Assembly: GCA_013399115.1 (NCBI GenBank)
Contig: VXAA01004301.1
Location: 440,085 to 504,084, forward strand
Reading direction: 5' to 3'
DNA length: 64,000 bases
From: Anseranas semipalmata
Taxonomy: Eukaryota; Chordata; Aves; Anseriformes; Anseranatidae
Below, piece by piece: positions 62,151 through 64,000 of the stretch. Position numbers and translations under genes: made by a program. Each line of letters starts with the position of its first letter. Position 1 is the first letter of the stretch. Below the pieces are notes generated by a model. That model saw nothing but the letters and a program-made list of their open reading frames with translations, was not told the DNA's origin and made no database searches.

Positions 62151-63728
62151 AAAAATAAGTCATTACTAATGCTCAAAGCTATAGTTATCTGCTCTCCCTG
62201 CCAGCCCATTCCACTACATTCATATCAGTCTCCCTAAAATGAAGCTTTTACACATACGACTCTAGTGCCATTGAACTTGTTTGAAAATCCTGAGAGCATT
62301 TTCTTAAATAAAAATTGGGTGGGGAAAGAAGAGGATCTTCTTATTTACCTTCAGATTTCCATCCTTTAGGACTTTCTCACTGGGTGTTCTCAGGTTGCCT
62401 CTGCAATTAGAAGACTTAATTGGTTTTAAATGAAAGCTGAGATTCCTGCATTACCCAGGAGCTGTAGTTTTCATTAAAACCACCACCCAATATCAGGAGA
62501 CTCACTATTAAATTCCTGAGTTGCAAAATGGTTTGTAAAGCCAGGGTGGAATAAATGCAGCAGGAGAGGAGGCTCTCAGGTGGTGCACGCTGCTGCAACT
62601 GCTTCTGCTTTTGCTGAGCTCTGGGTATTTGCTGAGGGACACGAAGCTGCTCAAACCAGATCTGCCTGAGTTTTCAGCCAGGCTGGGGCCAGCATAGATG
62701 CAGCCCTGGTGTATGTATTTGTGTGTGCCTGTGTGAAGGAGCCATGTAATTGCTGCACAGTGACTTTTGTTAGTCTATGTGTGGAAGGGCCTGGCTGGGA
62801 GCTGGAAGAATGGACCATGAAAGCTTCAGTTACATCTTCTGGGACTCTTGTCAAGGTTAAGCCAACAACAAAGCTTTACTTTCCAAGCAGCAGTTGCACT
62901 GGGAAGGCAAAAATAATACATTCTGTGTGTCCACCCTCCGAACTCAAGCAAGTAGAAAAGGAGTGACTCATGAATTTTTCTCCCAATTGCTTGGCTTAGT
63001 TCAGTGATCTTAGCACAGCATGGGAGAAGATGTGCCTGGCATGCTGGGACATGGCCTGATATCTAACCAGCATGAGAGAGTTTAGGATTTGGTGGGGAGA
63101 GATCTTTACCTTTGCTTATTGCTCTTGCATCTCACACTGGGAAGAGCATCAATGTTTAAAAACACCAGCCCAGCAGAAAAGCACTGGCACACATAACGTG
63201 GATGCACGAATCTCTGATCCAGATGTCCAGATGCATCTTTACTTGATGTGCTGCTGAAGGGCTCAGGCCCAGTCAGGACTTCATTTGAAATCGTGACAGT
63301 CAGAGAAAGGAATATTGGTAAGCCAGAAGGAAAAGCCATCAAGAACCAGAATTAATTACAAAACAGACATGCAGCTTTTGCAATCTGGGGCTGTCTTCTG
63401 GCTGAGAAGGCACTTGGGCAGGTCCCCAGCTGCAGCGGACAGTGGGCCTTGCGGTCTCGCCACAGCAAAATTTTGGAAAGGTGGATGTCTGACCCAGGTA
63501 GTTACTATTTCCCCCTTTTAGGTGCTGGAGAGAGATGGGCTCACTCATTTTCTAAATAAGACAAATATTTGAAGTAGAGCATGATTTCACTGGTAAACAG
63601 GCCTGATGTGATTATGCAAAAGCAACTGCTAGAAAACTTACAAAGCAATTTATGTGATAGGTCCTATCTCTTGGCCTGGAGAACCTAGAGAATGAGCTTT
63701 CCTGGAAGAACCACCACCAGAGCAGCAG

Positions 63729-63799
63729 CCAGTATTTTTCTTTTGTCTTTATTTTTGTTTTATTTCTTTTTTCTTTTTTCTTTTTTTTTTCTTTTCCAG
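63729..63799 (+). promoter_or_regulatory. Long pyrimidine tract ending in CAG (possible splice acceptor)
   Basis: About 70 bases of T/C-rich sequence with only a few A/G, ending in CTTTTCCAG at 63,799. Pyrimidine tract plus CAG is a strong acceptor shape. From 63,800 one frame stays open for 37 codons (QQCYFSNLKAKPVP...) to a TAA at 63,913-63,915. With no matching protein or visible donor, it may instead be low-complexity sequence or a minus-strand A-rich retroposon tail. Confidence 0.25.
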
Positions 63800-64000
63800 C
63801 AGCAGTGCTACTTTTCCAACTTAAAAGCAAAACCTGTTCCTTTGCTCCACATTGTGGGAGTCTGCAGAGATGGCGTGCAGGAAGACGGGCAGAGGCTGGG
63901 AGCGCTTTCATCTTAATGGGGCTCCGCGTGTGTGCGAACATCCTGGGGGGAGCCCTCTTGGGGGAAGAGCTGCAGAGCCCACGGCAGTGTGCAGCGCCGA
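63800..64000 (+). other. CpG-rising right edge; frame open to window end
   Basis: CpG density climbs over the last 150 bases (AGCGC, CTCCGCG, GTGCGAAC, CCACGG, CAGCGCCGA), unlike most of the window. An ATG at 63,916 (MGLRVCANILGG...) is open to the last base (28 codons) but has T at -3. This may be the start of a CpG island or a truncated exon; not decidable here. Confidence 0.25.

Larger units (their letters stand above)
57501..63700. other. Noncoding DNA, no gene seen
   Basis: No exon recognised. Frames such as 59,041-59,274 and 59,009-59,269 lie over one another on opposite strands. Small items: (ATT)n at about 58,377-58,391, a 12-bp near-tandem CTGTAAGGTTTT pair at 59,821-59,844, and (TTA)7 at 62,129-62,150. 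The rest is unremarkable. Confidence 0.65.

Noticed and set aside
1..64000. CRISPR arrays, bacterial operons, phage or plasmid content
   Set aside because: No spaced direct repeats, no ribosome-binding-site-led gene strings, and low coding density with vertebrate-type repeats throughout.
1..64000. tRNA, rRNA, snRNA and well-known microRNA genes
   Set aside because: I looked for B-box-like GTTCGA words, U-snRNA words and common microRNA seeds with hairpin partners and found none.
1..64000. Endogenous retrovirus
   Set aside because: No paired LTRs and no recognisable gag, pol or env motifs in any listed frame.

Overview
The window looks like nuclear DNA from a vertebrate, most likely a sauropsid and probably a bird. 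It is about 40% GC by eye and CpG-poor. It carries many microsatellites and poly-A/T tracts, two assembly gaps inside homopolymers, and eroded MIR-type SINE pieces. It also carries decayed inverted-repeat sequences of the kind I associate with old repeats in birds, crocodilians and turtles. I saw no Alu, B1 or L1-like sequence and no clear young CR1 tail. The organism call is an inference from repeat content, since no gene could be named.

I found no complete protein-coding gene, no tRNA, rRNA or known microRNA, and no CRISPR array or prokaryotic operon. Nearly all open frames are 60-190 codons long, overlap frames on the other strand and resemble no family I recognise. The simplest reading is a large intron or a gene desert.

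Layout: 1-13.3 kb is single-copy, mostly AT-rich DNA with poly-A/T tracts and one near-perfect 28-bp tandem duplication (4.5 kb). 13.3-18.2 kb holds AT-rich, homeodomain-motif-rich stretches that are candidate conserved noncoding elements, and a long (AC)n array. 18.2-21.5 kb has a consensus TATA box ahead of a modest open frame. 21.5-28 kb is again AT-rich, with (TAA)n and homopolymers. 28-33.4 kb is the most structured part: three or four MIR fragments, a possible alternative first coding exon at 31.03 kb, and a strong GC-rich hairpin at 33.0 kb. 33.4-52.3 kb has simple repeats, a T-N-A assembly gap, a (TA)n array and several old SINE remnants. 52.3-57.5 kb starts with a GC/CpG-rich patch having a TATA-like box and overlapping open frames, and contains the second gap. 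57.5-64 kb is plain until the last 270 bases, where a long pyrimidine tract ending in CAG is followed by rising CpG density, possibly the edge of an exon or CpG island outside the window.

No genes can be shown to work together here. The most useful leads are the candidate exon at 31,031, the hairpin at 32,991-33,039, the AT-rich candidate enhancers and the right-hand edge.
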